Assembly (NCBI GenBank): GCA_031308135.1
Contig: JAHLJT010008756.1
Span: 69,806,172-69,870,171 of the forward strand
Source of the DNA: Acheta domesticus
Lineage: Eukaryota; Arthropoda; Insecta; Orthoptera; Gryllidae
DNA: 64,000 nt
Reading direction: 5' to 3'
A model generated the notes under the pieces. That model was not told the DNA's origin. It ran no database searches and saw nothing but the letters and a program-made list of their open reading frames with translations. The position numbers were made by a program, and so were the translations under genes. Below are positions 1-10,099 of the stretch, one piece after another. Within the stretch, counting starts at the first letter, position 1. The number at the start of each line of letters is the position of its first letter.

Positions 1-240
1 CTCCTTCTCCGTCTCCTTCTCCGTCTCCTTCTCCGTCTCCTTCTCCGTCTCCTTCTTCGTCTACGACTCCGACTACTTTTTCATCTGCTTTTCCTCCTCC
101 TTCTTCTTCTTCATCTCCTCCTCCTCTGTCTTCTTCCCCGTCTCTTACGCCAACGCCCTCCGACTTTCCCTCCTCCTTCGTCTCCGCAACCACCGCCGTC
201 TCCGCCTCTGCTCCGTCAAAGGCGAGCTGCAGTAGCTCAA
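1..240. repeat. Pyrimidine-rich low-complexity repeat, 12-bp units at the start
   Basis: Positions 1-60 are five near-perfect copies of the 12-mer CTCCTTCTCCGT. The next 180 bases stay C/T-rich on this strand and decay into imperfect CTC, TTC and CGTC triplets. The repeat probably continues upstream of the window. No coding potential is supported. Confidence 0.9.
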
Positions 241-715
241 TGACAGTGGTATCCGCAGCATTGTTGACAAGAGGGGACCTCTTGAGGTTCGTGTGCAGAC
301 GATGGTGGATTATCAGCACCAACTGCAAAACTGCATCGAATGGAACTAGTGTCGAGAAGATAATTTTAGCGTCCGGCTAGTCTCATATGTATCACGCAAA
401 TGCTCAAGCAATAACACCGATCTTACGTTCATCATCCTTATCTGCTTCTCTCCCCTTAAATACAGACGCACATTCTTGCACTACACCACCACACCACCAC
501 ACTTGCTTGAGATCAGTTGAGAGCACTGTCCACTCTGTGACCAAAGACATACATTGAGAGGGAAACTCCGCAAGCCGATATGGAAGATGGCGCCGTGAGG
601 TAGAGGCATATGTCATGTGCTAGAGGAAGAGGACCACCACCTCCTCCTAGGATACAGCATATACTAATTTTACGGGACTAATGACTTTACTACTTTACGA
701 GCCCGGAAGCAATAA
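241..715 (+). mobile_element. SINE-1 copy 1 (diverged, near full length)
   Basis: This is a degenerate copy of the family best seen at 30235-30685. Shared landmarks, in order, are a box-B-like GAGGTTCGTGTGC near 285, GGTGGATTATCAGCACC, TCGAATGGAA, GATAATTTTAGC near 360, the motif around CACTACACCACCACAC, and the 3' landmark ACGGGACTAATGAC near 672. The expected TCAA-type tail is lost. The match is by eye; divergence is high. Confidence 0.65.
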
Positions 716-1040
716 ATATTCACGCCACTGCCGCCGCCGCCGCGCCGCCACCTTCACTGCTTCCACAGGAGCAACCTCATGAACCGTCTCTGCTACCACA
801 GCTATCACTGTCGCTCTTGCTGGCGCCACAGCCGTCTCCGCCGCCAGCTCTACTATTGTCGCCTATGCTTCTTCTGTAACCAAAGGGGTTTAGCGAATCT
901 CATCGCCGCCAGCGTTTCGATATCCATACCACCTACGCTGAACTTGTCACCATCGCCACTCTTCCTCTCAGTTTCTAGTGATTTTTATATTCGTAGAGGT
1001 GCGATTGCTTTAATGGTGCTCATGTCGGACGGTTCTTAAA
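716..1040. other. GCC/CAC triplet-rich spacer
   Basis: This is degenerate GCC- and CAC-rich triplet DNA, with a GCC run at about 728-755, between two SINE-1 copies. An 86-codon open frame spans it, but the repetitive composition explains it. No gene is supported. Confidence 0.6.
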
Positions 1041-1044
1041 TCTC

Positions 1045-1379
1045 TGTAAACAGGCGAATGCCGGAGCAGTACTCTGACAAACGGGACACCGACTCCATGC
1101 GATCTTTTCTTCATCTTCATTGTATTCTCCCCCTTTTCTGACAGACACATGTTTATGCACTATACTACCACACATGTCCGGAGATATGGGGCGGTGTCCC
1201 TCTGGGGTAGATACCTGAAGAGGGAAATCCCACGCAAGCTGACTATCCGACGGGTGAGAAATAACATCTCTTCTTGGGATAAAATAATCTCAACACCAAC
1301 GGGACTAATGAAAACATATGTATAACAGTTGACGTGCCCTAAAACATCAATCAATCGATCAATCAGTCAATCTGTCAAT
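1045..1379 (+). mobile_element. SINE-1 copy 2 (5' truncated) with TCAA-type tail
   Basis: It begins at the internal landmark GGCGAATGCCGGAGCAGT and runs through ACTATACTACCACACATGTC, GGGGCGGTGTCCC and AACGGGACTAATG to AGTTGACGTGCCC. It ends in an imperfect tetranucleotide tail of TCAA/GTCAA units at 1345-1379. The tRNA-like head is missing. This copy shows best where the family ends. Confidence 0.8.
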
Positions 1380-2070
1380 ATCTGAAGTGGAAGTCATCGC
1401 TTTAGTAATCGCTGCTGCGAGTATTCTCATCCTTTCCATCAACACACCATAACGTTTCCAACAACATTCTGATGTTAGTTTATACATATTATTGTCTCCC
1501 CATCTCATTCTCTAGCACGTCAATTGTTTTCACATTTCCTCCATTCATCATGAAATGCTTTACCCATTCTTTAAGTTAACGATAATTATAAGGGCTTTTT
1601 ACTGCTCCATACATCATCACTGATATCTCCCAAGCCAATTCCCTCACAATCTGTATTTATGGGTGTACCTTATATGCAGTCGAGGCAGAAGAGTCATTCA
1701 AAATCCAAAGTTTCTGCAATGTGTTTTGCATATCATAAATGGCATAAGGAGCGTCTGCTATTCGTATTTTAGTCACAATATCCAGAAGGAGGAAGAAAAA
1801 TCACCGCTTTCTACACTAGATAATATTTAGAATTCTTGATTAGTATTTTTCATTCTTGATCCTGTTTCTCTGTACATTAAATTTTGCATGAATTCAGGAT
1901 GACTGCTGATCTTGTGAATTAACAATAATAATGACTCAATGAACGAAATGGAATAGTCCCGGAATGAGTGACTCGAAGAACAGAAGAGCCCAGAGAAAAC
2001 GTTCATGAATCCAGCAATTTCCACGTGGCGTGAGCGAATTGGAACTCTGAGCCAAGCCAGCGCACTACTA
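1380..2070. other. AT-rich unannotated DNA
   Basis: I see no repeat boundary, RNA gene or convincing open frame here. The short minus-strand frame at 1827-2024 has no recognisable domain. Confidence 0.6.
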
Positions 2071-2242
2071 TACTTCTATTTATTTATAGCGGCACTTGAC
2101 GTTTAATGAGCTGTTACGGTGACATCCAATTAGGAGCTTGAACGTCACTACAGTGACGTCACTATGGTGACATTGAAGATCCCGTTAGATGACACCGTAA
2201 CAACTGACTCATGTCAAGTGCCACTACAAATAAATCGAAGTA
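2071..2242. mobile_element. MITE-A copy 1, near-complete palindrome
   Basis: The element is an inverted repeat over almost its whole length. The left end TACTTCTATTTATTTATAGC pairs with the right end, which reads TACTTCGATTTATTTGTAGT on the other strand. The arms continue through GGCACTTGAC and CTGTTACGGTG. The centre holds the perfect palindrome GTGACGTCAC at 2153-2162. The outermost TA could be a TA target duplication of the Tc1/mariner type, but two bases prove little. There is no transposase, so it is non-autonomous. The same core recurs at 62041-62270 and 63098-63282. Confidence 0.85.
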
Positions 2243-4325
2243 GAGCTTCCAACTACCTACCGAATGAAACAATATCTTCACTGTAACTGATATCTCAAAT
2301 GGCAGCTATTTTACTTCCCCGCCTTCAAATTGTCATTCACCATTGCCACCACCTCTGTCTACTCGTGTTTACGAACCAACCATCCCAACTACCTCACCAC
2401 TCATTTCCTTGGTGGCTAACCTCGACCCCCCTCCTCTCTTGCTACCACCTGTGGAGCACACTTCTCTATATTGCTTTTGTCATTCTTACAGCTCCTGCTA
2501 CTTATTCTTTGCTTTCGAGGCCATTGCCACAACCTCCGTTGTCTCTGTTCTCTGCTACTTTGACCTCCACTACTCGAGAGGGCGCCGCCGTCGAGCAAAT
2601 TATTTTTTCCTTAAGTTTTAAACATATGCCTGTCACGTCGCGCGTTTGAAGCCAACAAAAGAAGCGCGCCTTGCGCCACCGCAGCTAATTGTATGGGCTT
2701 GAGAGGGGTCCTGGTTACTTACAGGTGAGCGAGAGCTGCCTTGTTGGTTAGGTAGCTTCTGCTATTACCGCCGCCTTCTCCGCCTCCGTCGCCGATACCA
2801 CCACTGTCTTAGCACCCTATTGCCATCACTAGGGCCGGATATTTGCGTAATATTATAATGTTATATCGACTTATCTCAACAGAGGAATAAACAGGTACTT
2901 CTTAACAGACGCCATTTGTTAAGAATTTAACAATCCGTTATCCATTAAGAGTGATAGAAACAAATGAGTTGTTTACGAGCTCTTCATATCGCGGCCTCAG
3001 AATGAGGCCGCGTCAGAATTCTATTGATTACTTTTGGCAAAAGCGATGTTTTGTCACGAGTGAATTCTCTGTTGTCAGATTTACAACATATAAAATCAGT
3101 TTTCAAATTAGACTCTTAGAAAACCTTCTATGAACAAAATTTCCGGGCATTTTGCGCATATTCTTCCAAACATTTAAAATGTTAAATGTCATACGAACAT
3201 ACGAACGTAAGTCTCACCGAGTCTGTGTGTTCATCCGTTAAATCACAGTTGAGACCTCGTATGGACCACCATTCGGAGGGAATGTGTCATTTGAGGCGTC
3301 TCGGTGTACTGATAAAGAACTGAACTTTTATTCAATCCTTCACGAACGTACTATGATAATTTACGAAAAACAGTGTTTTTGGAAGGTTTTTAAGACATTT
3401 TCAGAGGTATTCAATAGCTTATACTATTTCTTTCGACAAAAGAATGGATTTATTATATGTTTAGTCGTATTCGTGTATAATATTTGAAGAATATTCTGTA
3501 GAATAATCTGTATGTTTCTTAATTTGTTTCAGAGGAGGTCAGAGGGGTTTCTAGTACGTAGAGTAATGAAATTTAATTTCTATGCTGATTTTGCGACATA
3601 AAGTGAATCGTTACGACTTGATTCATTAGACGATAGATCAATATTATCGATATTGAGGGGCAAATGACTGTCAGCAAGCCTGCAAGCAACTAGGTTGCAA
3701 GACATTCTTTGATAAGCACTCTGCTCTACTGTAACTTACCTCATGAATAACGATAGCTGTGTGATCAGCATATGATATTATTTATTAGTTTGAGAGATTA
3801 ATGAACAGATCATTTACATACATTAGAAATTAGTAGTGTTCCAAACATAGTTCCTTGGGAACGTTAAATTTTTATTTCTCTTAGAGCATTTTTTGTGTTC
3901 ATCACCGTTAACGGTTTGAAATATACGATATAGGTAGCTCTTAGAAGTTTGAGCAATGTAAAGTAATAAAAAACTGTAAAATATCTTAAGCAAAAATTTC
4001 GAAATTTGGTAGAGTAGAAAGCTCTACCAGAAAATATTTATTTAACGAAAACCCTTAATGTTTATGTATAAGATGTGGAACTACCGTAAATTAATTTAAT
4101 GCATTTATTTTATTTAACTATTGACTTTTCTTTCAGTCTCTCTTTTTAACCTCTACGGTGCATGTAGGCCTGAGTATATCTTAATCCCCCTTCTTCTGGA
4201 ACAGTGCTTCATGTGACTCCTGAACAGGCTTCTGTGACCTCTTTCCTCTGTGTCAGGCGCCGTCTCCTAGATTGATATTTTGTTATTTTGTTTCTAGGCG
4301 CGTCATTAATTCGTTTGTAGAGCAG
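2243..4325. other. Unannotated AT-rich DNA with a C/T-rich patch
   Basis: Positions 2330-2600 are rich in C and T with CCACC/CCTCC-type words, which explains the overlapping open frames there. From 2850 on the DNA is AT-rich and featureless apart from the hairpin at 2990-3012. No gene is supported. Confidence 0.6.
2990..3012. other. Perfect 10-bp GC-rich hairpin
   Basis: CGCGGCCTCA, the three bases GAA, then TGAGGCCGCG form a perfect inverted repeat. It stands alone in AT-rich DNA. Nothing nearby says whether it acts as RNA or DNA, and no T-run follows it. Confidence 0.85.
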
Positions 4326-4329
4326 GCTA

Positions 4330-4596
4330 TATCGCTAGTTAGTGGGGTTTGCTCCAAGTCGAACGTGAAGTAAATCGTCGACTTACAAGTGGACTTGAGG
4401 GAGATTTCCCCTGCAGGAAGATATCCCGGAAGATACCGGGGCAAGCTCCCGACTGGTGTCCCGACGTGTGTGGTAGTGCAGTGGTTGTGTTTGTGTTAAG
4501 TATGGGGTGAGAATTGAACAACGAAGTGTAAGGAAACGTTTTCCTTCCGTGTCCTGTTTGTTAAGGTACTGATCGGCATTCGTCTGGTGTTGATGG
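4330..4596 (-). mobile_element. SINE-1 copy 3 (partial, minus strand)
   Basis: Read on the minus strand, it runs from CAACACCAGACGAATGCCG through AACAAACAGGACACGGA, ACTACCACACACGTCGGGA and GGGAGCTTGCCCC. These match the internal and 3' part of SINE-1. The head and the ACGGGACTAATG segment are missing. It sits directly next to another minus-strand copy. Confidence 0.75.
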
Positions 4597-4975
4597 GTTA
4601 ATTGATTGTTAATGATTCTGGGCGCGCCAACGGTTTAGGTCATTAGCTCCGTAAGTGTAGTGCATGTTGTTTCCTCAGGATCTGGCGGTCATCTTACCCC
4701 TTTGGATGGCGAGCTGCGGCGCCGACCTACCGTCCTCTAGCGGGGTTTTCCCCAACCAGGTATGTCCCACCAATGTGCCACCGCCCCAACCGACACAAAT
4801 TCTAAGCTCCCGACCAGTCTCAGCATGTGTGGTAGTGTAGTGCATGTTAGTGTAAGTGTGGGTAAGAAAGGGGTGAAGGTAAGACAAGAAAGAGGAAGGA
4901 AAGACCGCGTGCGGTCCGTTGCCCGTTTGTTAGGGACAGCTCCGCTATTCACCTAGTGCTGATCGGCGAAACCGC
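4597..4975 (-). mobile_element. SINE-1 copy 4 (minus strand, 3' end preserved)
   Basis: On the minus strand it reads GCCGATCAGCAC, AACAAACGGGCAACGGACCG, CACTACACTACCACACATGC, CGGTTGGGGCGGTG, GGTCGGCGCCG and CTAATGACC, then TTGGCGCGCCC. A degraded TCATTA/ATCAATTA tail lies at 4597-4617. The order and strand agree with the other copies. It follows copy 3 head to tail. Confidence 0.8.
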
Positions 4976-6285
4976 GGAAAACTTCCTATCAGAGCAGTTG
5001 GCCACTAGAATTATTCATAAAGCGATTGAAATTGATCTACCTATACAGCTGGTCGAAAATCAGCTACTGTTGGGTCTAGAAAACTAGGACCTCCCGATTG
5101 TAGTGGCTACATCGGTTCTGAGCGATCTCAGCCGTGGCACTGTCTCTTCCCCATGCCTCGCCGTCGGCTTCGGCGCCCCGCTCACCAGGTGTCGACGCGC
5201 TTTTCTATTAAAGCGCGGCAGCACCGCCGATACCGGAGTGAATAGCAGAGACGCGCGGAGGCGGCAGTTGCGGTGGCGTTGACGGCGTCGAGTCATTCGC
5301 TGGCGCGTTAATTGAAGGCGGCGTCGCTCGGCACGATGGCGATGGTAGTGATTAGGCAGTTGGCGCTAGCGACGGCGATGAGCTGGTGACAGGTCTACAA
5401 CGGGTACATGCGGAAGAAAATTGAGAGCGTGTACCTGGGAAATACCGAAAATCGAGAACAAGTATTTTATCTCCTGTATAGTGGAACAAACTCTTAAGTT
5501 TCCTGAAACACAAACTTAAGAAGTTCATCAAAAGTTCCAGAAACGGTCGATTCAGAATTATGAACGAATCTCGCAATCCCTAGAGCTAATATTTTGAAAT
5601 TTCTTGAAAACCCTCGATTCAGAATCCTAATGAAATTCGTATCTCAATAAATGAAACCCTAGCGGATTCTCAAATCTCTTAAATCAAAATTTTCAAACGT
5701 TTCAAAATCTTTCAAATTCTTCATATAAAATAACGCCATAATAATAATTGACAGTAAATTAACTTGTCACTACATTTTAAAAAATATTACCAGATAAATA
5801 ATTTTATTTTAAATACAACTGAAATAGATTCCTTGAATTCCCAAAATCTACAGCTAAATTGATTAAATTTTCAACTAGAGGAATCATGAAATGTAAATGA
5901 TAACTGCTTCCGACTCCTATGGTATATTGTAATGCTCTCTTTCTTCTCTCTCTCTTATCTTATCTCTCCAGCACTTCTTGTCTTTCACCCCTCTCTCTCA
6001 ACTCCCATCACTATCGCTTTCTTTCATCCTCCCACTCGCGTACTGTTTCGGTTTCCCTCTTCCTACGATTCTCCTCGTCGATATTTTAGCCGCCGATTAG
6101 TAAGTGATGCTTGGCGAATTAAAACAATGGATGTGCTTGACTGTAAACCAGATAACGAGAACAATACGGCGCCTGCCAGGCGCATATCTATACTCGTGGG
6201 CACGGAGCATGCTTTCTCTGATTCAGGACTCCCTCAGGCACAATCGGCGCCCATGGATCTAATTTTGTTTTCAAAACTTTCACAC
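4976..6285. other. Unannotated DNA, moderately GC-rich then AT-rich
   Basis: Positions 5090-5400 are GC-richer with many CG dinucleotides but show no recognisable gene. Positions 5548-5680 contain two diverged copies, about 65 bp apart, of a segment starting CGATTCAGAAT. Positions 5930-6060 are C/T-rich (CTCTCTT and similar). The 129-codon frame at 5932-6321 lies over that tract and into SINE-1, so I do not call it a gene. Confidence 0.5.
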
Positions 6286-6289
6286 AAGA

Positions 6290-6668
6290 GAATTCATCCA
6301 CTGTCTGGAAGGACTGTCTAGGGACTGCCTACTCGGATAGCTAGTATTTCGTGGTTTCACGGATCAAGTCCCGACAAGCATTGGGCCCGTACCCTTTAAG
6401 AAACAGGCCACGGACCGCGTGTGTTCTTTCTCTCGTCATCCATCGTACACCACTCCATGTCGGGGAGCTCACAGCTTGTCCCTACTTGAGCAGTATCGCG
6501 CTAGGGAAAATACCTGGAGACGAAAATCCTGCAAGCTGACGTGGGTGCGCCGAATCTCAGCTTCTGGCGGGGAAGCAACTCTGCCTCTTCCCGTCGTTAT
6601 AACATGCACTTTACTTACGGGACTAATGACCTCGGTAGTTGACGCGACCTGCCTGGGTTCAATAAACA
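6290..6668 (+). mobile_element. SINE-1 copy 5 (internally deleted)
   Basis: The box-B-like GGATCAAGTCCCGAC is at 6361. The sequence then jumps, after an apparent internal deletion, to AAACAGGCCACGGACCGCGT. It continues through CATGTCGGGGAGCTCACAGC, CTTGTCCCTACTTGAG and the well-preserved 3' motif TTACGGGACTAATGACC. It ends AGTTGACGCGACC near 6650. Open frames across this region are by-products of the element. Confidence 0.8.
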
Positions 6669-6711
6669 CTCATTCACTCTGCCATTCCCTCTTGCCTGTC
6701 CACGTGTCGCT

Positions 6712-6756
6712 TTCTTCTTCTTCTTCTTCTTCTTCTTCTTCTTCTTCTTCTTCTTC
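6712..6756. repeat. (TTC)15 microsatellite
   Basis: Forty-five bases of uninterrupted TTC lie just after SINE-1 copy 5. They account for the poly-Ser and poly-Lys runs in the open frames on either strand. Confidence 0.97.
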
Positions 6757-6779
6757 GGAGCATCGCCAGGAGACCACAT

Positions 6780-7060
6780 ACGACGGCGTGGAGGCACCGC
6801 CGTCTCATCCTGCACCGCCTCCCACGCCGCGCGCGCCGCCGCCACCGCCGCCGCCGCCTCCGCACCGCCGCCGCCGGCGCCCCCGGCCCGTCTCCCCGCG
6901 ACCCCGCAGGGCCGCGCGCGCACACTACCGTTATCCCCCCGTGCCAAATTCCTTTCGCGTACGCAGCCGCGCGGTGGCGGGCGCGGAGTTGGCGTGGCGT
7001 GGTGACGGCGGCTGGAGGAGGAGGAGGAAGAGAGGGAGGCGGCGGTGGCGGTGAAGAAGG
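6780..7060. other. CpG-rich island with GCC triplets
   Basis: The DNA is strongly GC- and CpG-rich. It has a (GCC)n-like core at about 6830-6880, then arginine/proline-coding low-complexity sequence and a GGAGGA/GGCGGT patch at 7010-7055. It could be a promoter-type island, but I see no exon with splice context. Confidence 0.55.
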
Positions 7061-7589
7061 AAGATAAGTACGGGAAGAAGCAAATGAAGCAGAAAGAGGT
7101 ACCGAGGGACATGGTGAGAGAATGAGAGAGCAGAGGAGCATGAGGAAAAAAGAAAATGATGTCGGGGAGAAGAATGAGAAGTATGCTATAGAATCCCTAC
7201 AGAAGTTCACGCGTTGAAACAGGCAGAGGTGGAGGAACCGCACTGACAATTACTGCATAGAAAGAGAAAAGTAATAAGGTGATGTTGGAAGGAGAGAAAC
7301 ATGATACATGAAGGAGGAAGGAAGGATAATAAGGAAACGAAGAAGATGGTTAATATAACGACGGCTGGAATTAGGCAGGTATAGAAGAGATGAGACTGCA
7401 AATTAGATTGACAAGAAGACGGCCCATAGATTGACAAGAATGTGAAACGGAAAAAGAGTAAGACAAAACGAAGCCACACGAAACAAATGTAATTAGGGGC
7501 TACTGAAGAGACAAATTTCAGCACCGAAGGAAAGTAGCAGCCGGAGGAGTTGAAAGAGCGCGCGGGGGAAGGCAGAGGGTGAGGTATTG

Positions 7590-7870
7590 AAGGAGGCGGG
7601 GTGGCGTGGAACGGGATGGGACGAAATGGGGCAGGGCGGGGGTGGAGCGGGGTGGGGCGGGAAGAGATGCTGTGGGACGGAGCGAGATGGGGCGGGGCGG
7701 GAAAAGGTACAGGGGGACGGGGCGAGACGGGGCGGGGGCGGGGTGAGGCTGATGAGATGTAGAGGGGCGAGGTGGGGCGGGTCGAGATGTGGAGGGATTG
7801 GACGGGGCGGGACGAGATGGGGCGAGGAGTGACTGGGCGGGGCTGGCCGGGATGGGGCGGGACGGAAGAT
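7590..7870 (+). repeat. G-rich minisatellite (GGGGCGGG/GATGGG words)
   Basis: About 280 bases are built from degenerate 5-12 base words such as GGGGCGGGACGAGAT and GGGGTGGGGCGGG. Nearly every 10 bases contain a run of three or more G. The proline-rich 341- and 154-codon frames on the other strand are artefacts of this composition. Confidence 0.85.
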
Positions 7871-9420
7871 TCCTCGCGCGGGACGTGATTCGCGGATTGA
7901 AGTCTCCGGCCCCGCACTCCCACCGGATGCGCTGGCGAAAGGGAAACCTCCCGCCACATGTGTGTCATTCGCCTCCGGAGACCTTGTTGATGAGCACTAG
8001 CTGGCATTTTTCTTTCGACGCTCGTGTGTGCACAAGAATGTACATACAATTTGTATGCAATTATACATCCTGTTGTGATAAGTGAATGAGTATGTTTTAC
8101 ATGTAAATATGGGAAAGCAAATAATACATTTCTGACATACCATCCGGGGAAAGGCATGTGATGAAACATGTACGTGATATGTGTCAAAGCATTAAAATAA
8201 CGTCTGGTCAGCGGTTGCGTTGTGACACACAAAATAAGAAGTAAACAGCAAACAGTAAATTTATTTTATTATTCTCAATTTTAAACTGTTTAAAATTCGA
8301 TAAAACTTATTTAAGATATAATATCAAACAGATAAAATTTTGACTTTGGAAATGAAAGTTTTGTTTAATGAACTCCCTACAAGAAAAGCAAGAGCACAGA
8401 GCAAATATGCTGCGGCATTAAGGGAACATTGAAACACCATATGCTAATGTTTTCTCATTTGTTTCTTTGGTTCTTCGTTCTTTTTCAAAACATTTGCAAT
8501 ATTTCACATAATTTCCGTATCACTGAATGACCCAATAAGTTGTTCTCATAAAGCATTGTCATACACATCAAGGTTTTCTGAATATAATAGTTGTTACTCT
8601 AGGTTTTCGAGATTTATAAAAATGCTTGAAAAATTGTTTATATTCGATACGAGATTTTTAATACTAGGTCTATATGTCATTGCATAACATTTAGTTGAAC
8701 GTATTGGTATTATGTTCTTTATCAATTTGTTCGAAATTCACTTCTACTTCATAGCTTTATACCAATCCATAAACAGTTGTTTCTATGGAAGTTTTATAAT
8801 TAATAAAAGTCTGTTATATGACTTCTACTCTTATTTGTTAAAGTATATCTTTTCAGATTTCGCCAATTGTATTCGGTAAATTGAATTGTGAAACTTCCTT
8901 ATTTTATACTATTAAGTCATCTGAGATTTGATTTTATAATTCAGGAAGATGGGAACAGAAGAGAGGAATAAGGAAATTGAAACACAAGTTAAAGGCCGAA
9001 TACTATGTGGCAACTTGAATGAAATAATGGTGCAGCTTAAGGAAGTGAGATCGCATTGGTATTGAAAACGGGAAAGATTTAAAAATGTTGAGGAATTATA
9101 AGACGTATGATAAAGTTATGTAGAGGAATAGAATGAACAAGAGAGAAAAGTATGTAATAGAAAATATATTGAATAATGGTAATTGATTATTAATATATAA
9201 GAAACAATTTTATAAAATAAAGTGAAGGTAGGGGAATTCAACTGTAACTCTGAAAAGAATCAATTGTAGATAAATTCATAAGTGACATAGGTATTTCCAT
9301 ATTATATTGATGTTAATTCAGATGTTAATTCATCATCTCAATTTAACTCTCACATAAATCTGTAACAAATTTCCTCTCGCACGGTACTCAATCAATCACT
9401 AGTTCAATCGACTTAGCCTT
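7871..9420. other. AT-rich unannotated DNA
   Basis: Nothing is recognisable after the G-rich repeat. From 8230 to 9400 the DNA is AT-rich with no open frame above background. Confidence 0.6.
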
Positions 9421-10068
9421 TCCTCCACGTTTCGCCGTCGGCGATCTCGTCGGATATAGAGGAGAGCTCGGGAGCTCCAGCCGACAAAGGAAATGTCTCC
9501 ATTATAAACCCATGATCATTTCACGGTCACATTATCAACAGTTAGGCGAACAAAAAGCGATCGCCGCTCCCGTCACCGGAAGCCCCTCCTCATTCTCACC
9601 CTCGTTTCATCCCCCTCCTCCTCCCTCCCCGCCCACTTCCCCTCCCCCGCCAAACGAAAGTCCTCCCTCTCTCCCCACTCTTGTGCTTTCCCGCGTCACC
9701 GGCTGGGCATAATTACGCGGGCGTAGGAAAAATCGAGTGTCTTTTACGCGTTGTCGTTTCCTTTCGACCGATTTCCCAGGAGGGGACTTCCGAACGCCTT
9801 CGAGGTTTTGCTGACGTTTCCTACGGAAGTGCAGCCCTTGTTGGTCGCGGGGAGTTGATGTTCGCGTCGTGGTTTCCTTCGCCGGAAATGCGCGCGATGT
9901 TGTTTTTTTTTTCCTTCTCGCTCTTTTGTCTATCCAGGAGGCTCGCTGGTCGTTGTTAAGCATTGAGTGGCACTTGAAGGCAAACCGTCGGTCAGCGATG
10001 CGAATCGATACGGTTGTTGGTGGGCATCTGAGCTTCCGGTTTCTGATTTTTTGGTCAGGAGTTAAGGA
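9421..10068. other. Moderately GC-rich stretch with a C-rich patch
   Basis: Positions 9595-9680 are CCTCCTCC/CCCCC-rich. The rest has mixed composition with scattered CG. Open frames on both strands overlap one another and show no domain. No gene is called. Confidence 0.45.
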
Positions 10069-10069
10069 A

Positions 10070-10098
10070 ATGTGTGTGTGTGTGTGTGTATGTGTGTT
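10070..10098. repeat. (TG)n microsatellite
   Basis: This is a run of TG dinucleotides with one A interruption. Confidence 0.95.
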
Positions 10099-10099
10099 T

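Noticed and set aside
6419..7249. Long open frames of 165-211 codons on both strands
   Set aside because: They run through a SINE, (TTC)15 and GCC-rich DNA. The predicted proteins are poly-Ser, poly-Lys or Arg/Pro runs without a domain.
7207..8232. 341-codon minus-strand frame
   Set aside because: Its middle is the complement of a G-rich minisatellite (Pro/Arg/His repeats), and its ends match no family I know.
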